From Methanocorpusculum sp. (lineage in GTDB: Archaea > Halobacteriota > Methanomicrobia > Methanomicrobiales > Methanocorpusculaceae), in NCBI GenBank assembly GCA_029987045.1, contig DALTWN010000069.1, forward strand, positions 1 to 5,915: a stretch of DNA of 5,915 bases, given 5' to 3'. This document shows positions 5,011 to 5,915 of this stretch, piece by piece (within the stretch, counting starts at the first letter, position 1; the number at the start of each line of letters is the position of its first letter). The position numbers and the translations under genes are program-made. The notes beneath the pieces were generated by a model. That model had not been told where the DNA came from. It made no database searches and saw only the letters and a program-made list of their open reading frames with translations.

Positions 5011-5837
5011 TTTGCCTCCTCCATCAGTGCATCGATCCTCGCATTCGCGACATCGATGAATTCCCGGTCGAGTTCGCCGCGGAACAGGTCGATACGCGAT
5101 GCCGCCGCGAGTTTTGCCGCAATCTGCCGCGACACTTTTCCGCGGACGTCCTTCGGCGCATTGTGGACCCGGCGGTGCTGGAACAGCAGACCGTGTTTCG
5201 GAGACGGCGATCCGGTCCGGATATGGGCGAACAGTGCGGATTCGGCGCCAAGGACCTGGATGGACGATCCAGGCATCCGTGAAATGGCGGTCAGACCGCC
5301 GGCACGCGAAACCAGACGGGCGGCAACCAGTCCGCCGACCAGTGCGCTCATATTCGGAATCACCTGCAGCGCCTCTGCGGAAACATCCTTCATGAGCCGG
5401 GTACGGACGGCAGTCATGGACAGGATTTCGCGGGCGACCGGCTTGAGGGATCCGGACCCGGTCTTCGCAAGGCCGGCAAGCATCTTCTCCGGCGTCGCAC
5501 GGTGATATTTCCGGGACGAATCGACCGTCGTCGCCTGATGCCATTCGCTCACGCGTTCGGTCATCAGATTGATGACATGATCGAGTTCGTCGAGCGTCCG
5601 CACCATCTGCATGAGCGCAGTATCCTTCGCTGAAAGCGCTTCCGCAATACCGGTTTCCGCAAGATATACCGCGGTCCTGCGCACCGCCGCAAGATACGCC
5701 GCACGATCCGCAACCAGTCCTGCATCCTGCAAATCATGCCAGTTGCAGAGCGGAGCGTCGACCGATCCTGCGGCAACATTGCGAGCACAGGTTTCCGGTG
5801 CGACCGTATAGGCACCGTCTGTTCCGTACCAGTTCAT
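5007..5837 (-). CDS. nop5: Nop5 (Nop56/Nop58-like) C/D-box RNP scaffold protein
   Basis: The core scaffold of the C/D-box methylation RNP: it bridges L7Ae-bound guide RNA and fibrillarin and dimerises through a coiled coil. The Nop domain is clear in the C-terminal half: PNMSALVGGLVAARLVSRAG (161-180), then SSIQVLGAESALF (191-203), PKHGLLFQHRRVHNAPKD (213-230) and RGKVSRQIAAKLAAASRID (232-250). The preceding region (about 65-155) is helical and should be the coiled coil. At 276 residues it is short for an archaeal Nop5, which is commonly 330 to 420. The missing part is mainly the N-terminal fibrillarin-binding domain (only about 60 residues) and the lysine-rich tail. The Nop core is intact, so this looks like a lineage-specific compact form rather than damage. 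ATG 5835-5837 is the first start in the frame; no strong ribosome binding site precedes it. The stop overlaps flpA as ATGA. Confidence 0.93.
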   Translation of the reverse strand: MNWYGTDGAYTVAPETCARNVAAGSVDAPLCNWHDLQDAGLVADRAAYLAAVRRTAVYLAETGIAEALSAKDTALMQMVRTLDELDHVINLMTERVSEWHQATTVDSSRKYHRATPEKMLAGLAKTGSGSLKPVAREILSMTAVRTRLMKDVSAEALQVIPNMSALVGGLVAARLVSRAGGLTAISRMPGSSIQVLGAESALFAHIRTGSPSPKHGLLFQHRRVHNAPKDVRGKVSRQIAAKLAAASRIDLFRGELDREFIDVANARIDALMEEAK

Positions 5838-5915
5838 GCTCTATTATTGGTGTTCCATCCTGATTAGTGTTGATGTAAGATGTGCACGGACAGTGGATTA
5901 GCCCATTTTGTTTGT
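5838..5915. other. upstream region of nop5, no gene seen
   Basis: These 78 bases run to the window edge. I see no ORF, no clear TATA box and no C/D-box RNA. The nop5 promoter should lie here or just beyond the edge. Confidence 0.5.

Noticed and set aside
4219..5505. 428-codon plus-strand open frame covering the DUF1858 gene end, flpA and nop5
   Set aside because: It runs out of frame through the DUF1858 gene and antisense to flpA and nop5, which have strong family motifs.
5011..5544. N-terminal extension of flpA in the same frame, giving 377 residues
   Set aside because: Fibrillarin similarity begins at ATG 5010. The extension is an out-of-frame reading of nop5, whose Nop domain is unmistakable.
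5838..5915. C/D-box guide RNA next to nop5 (TGATGT and CTGA seen)
   Set aside because: The C box is imperfect, the boxes are in the wrong order on the plus strand and no internal boxes or terminal stem are present.
1..5915. CRISPR array, tRNA or rRNA genes
   Set aside because: No regularly spaced repeats, no cloverleaf with TTCGA-type T arm and no rRNA signature were seen on either strand.

Overview
The window looks like a chromosomal segment of a euryarchaeal methanogen, probably Methanomicrobiales-like. This is inferred from a C/D-box RNP gene pair (nop5-flpA), which exists only in Archaea, together with a bacterial-type RecQ helicase, archaeal TATA/BRE-like promoter sequence and moderately high GC in the core genes. 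The exact genus cannot be fixed from the sequence alone.

Region 1 (about 1-389) is clearly more AT-rich than the rest and looks like accessory DNA. On the minus strand it holds a 50-residue ORF with a good ribosome binding site. Directly downstream is the N-terminal remnant of a GNAT acetyltransferase that looks like a GNAT-type toxin. The remnant has no normal start codon at the expected place and breaks off after about 27 codons, at what may be the end of a mobile element running out of the window. I read this as a decayed toxin-antitoxin module. A perfect 16-bp palindrome lies upstream of the small ORF.

Region 2 (390-4061, minus strand) is a tightly packed three-gene operon. Its gene order is a 222-residue membrane protein, a 499-residue membrane protein with a zinc ribbon, and RecQ. 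The overlaps are 11 and 4 nt, so translation is probably coupled. The two membrane proteins are related to each other: both carry repeated Pro-Phe-Trp motifs and a two-helix membrane hairpin. They match no function I can name. Their fixed linkage to a DNA helicase is the most intriguing feature of the window.

Region 3 (4062-4364) starts with a 99-bp divergent promoter region containing one self-complementary ATATATAT element that could serve both directions. It is followed by a plus-strand gene for a 67-residue DUF1858-type (redox disulfide) protein.

Region 4 (4365-5915) contains a hairpin plus T9 terminator and then, on the minus strand, the nop5-flpA operon. These genes encode the scaffold and methyltransferase subunits of the C/D-box RNP that 2'-O-methylates rRNA and tRNA. 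They overlap by ATGA. The last 78 bases are the upstream region of nop5 and hold no gene I can see.
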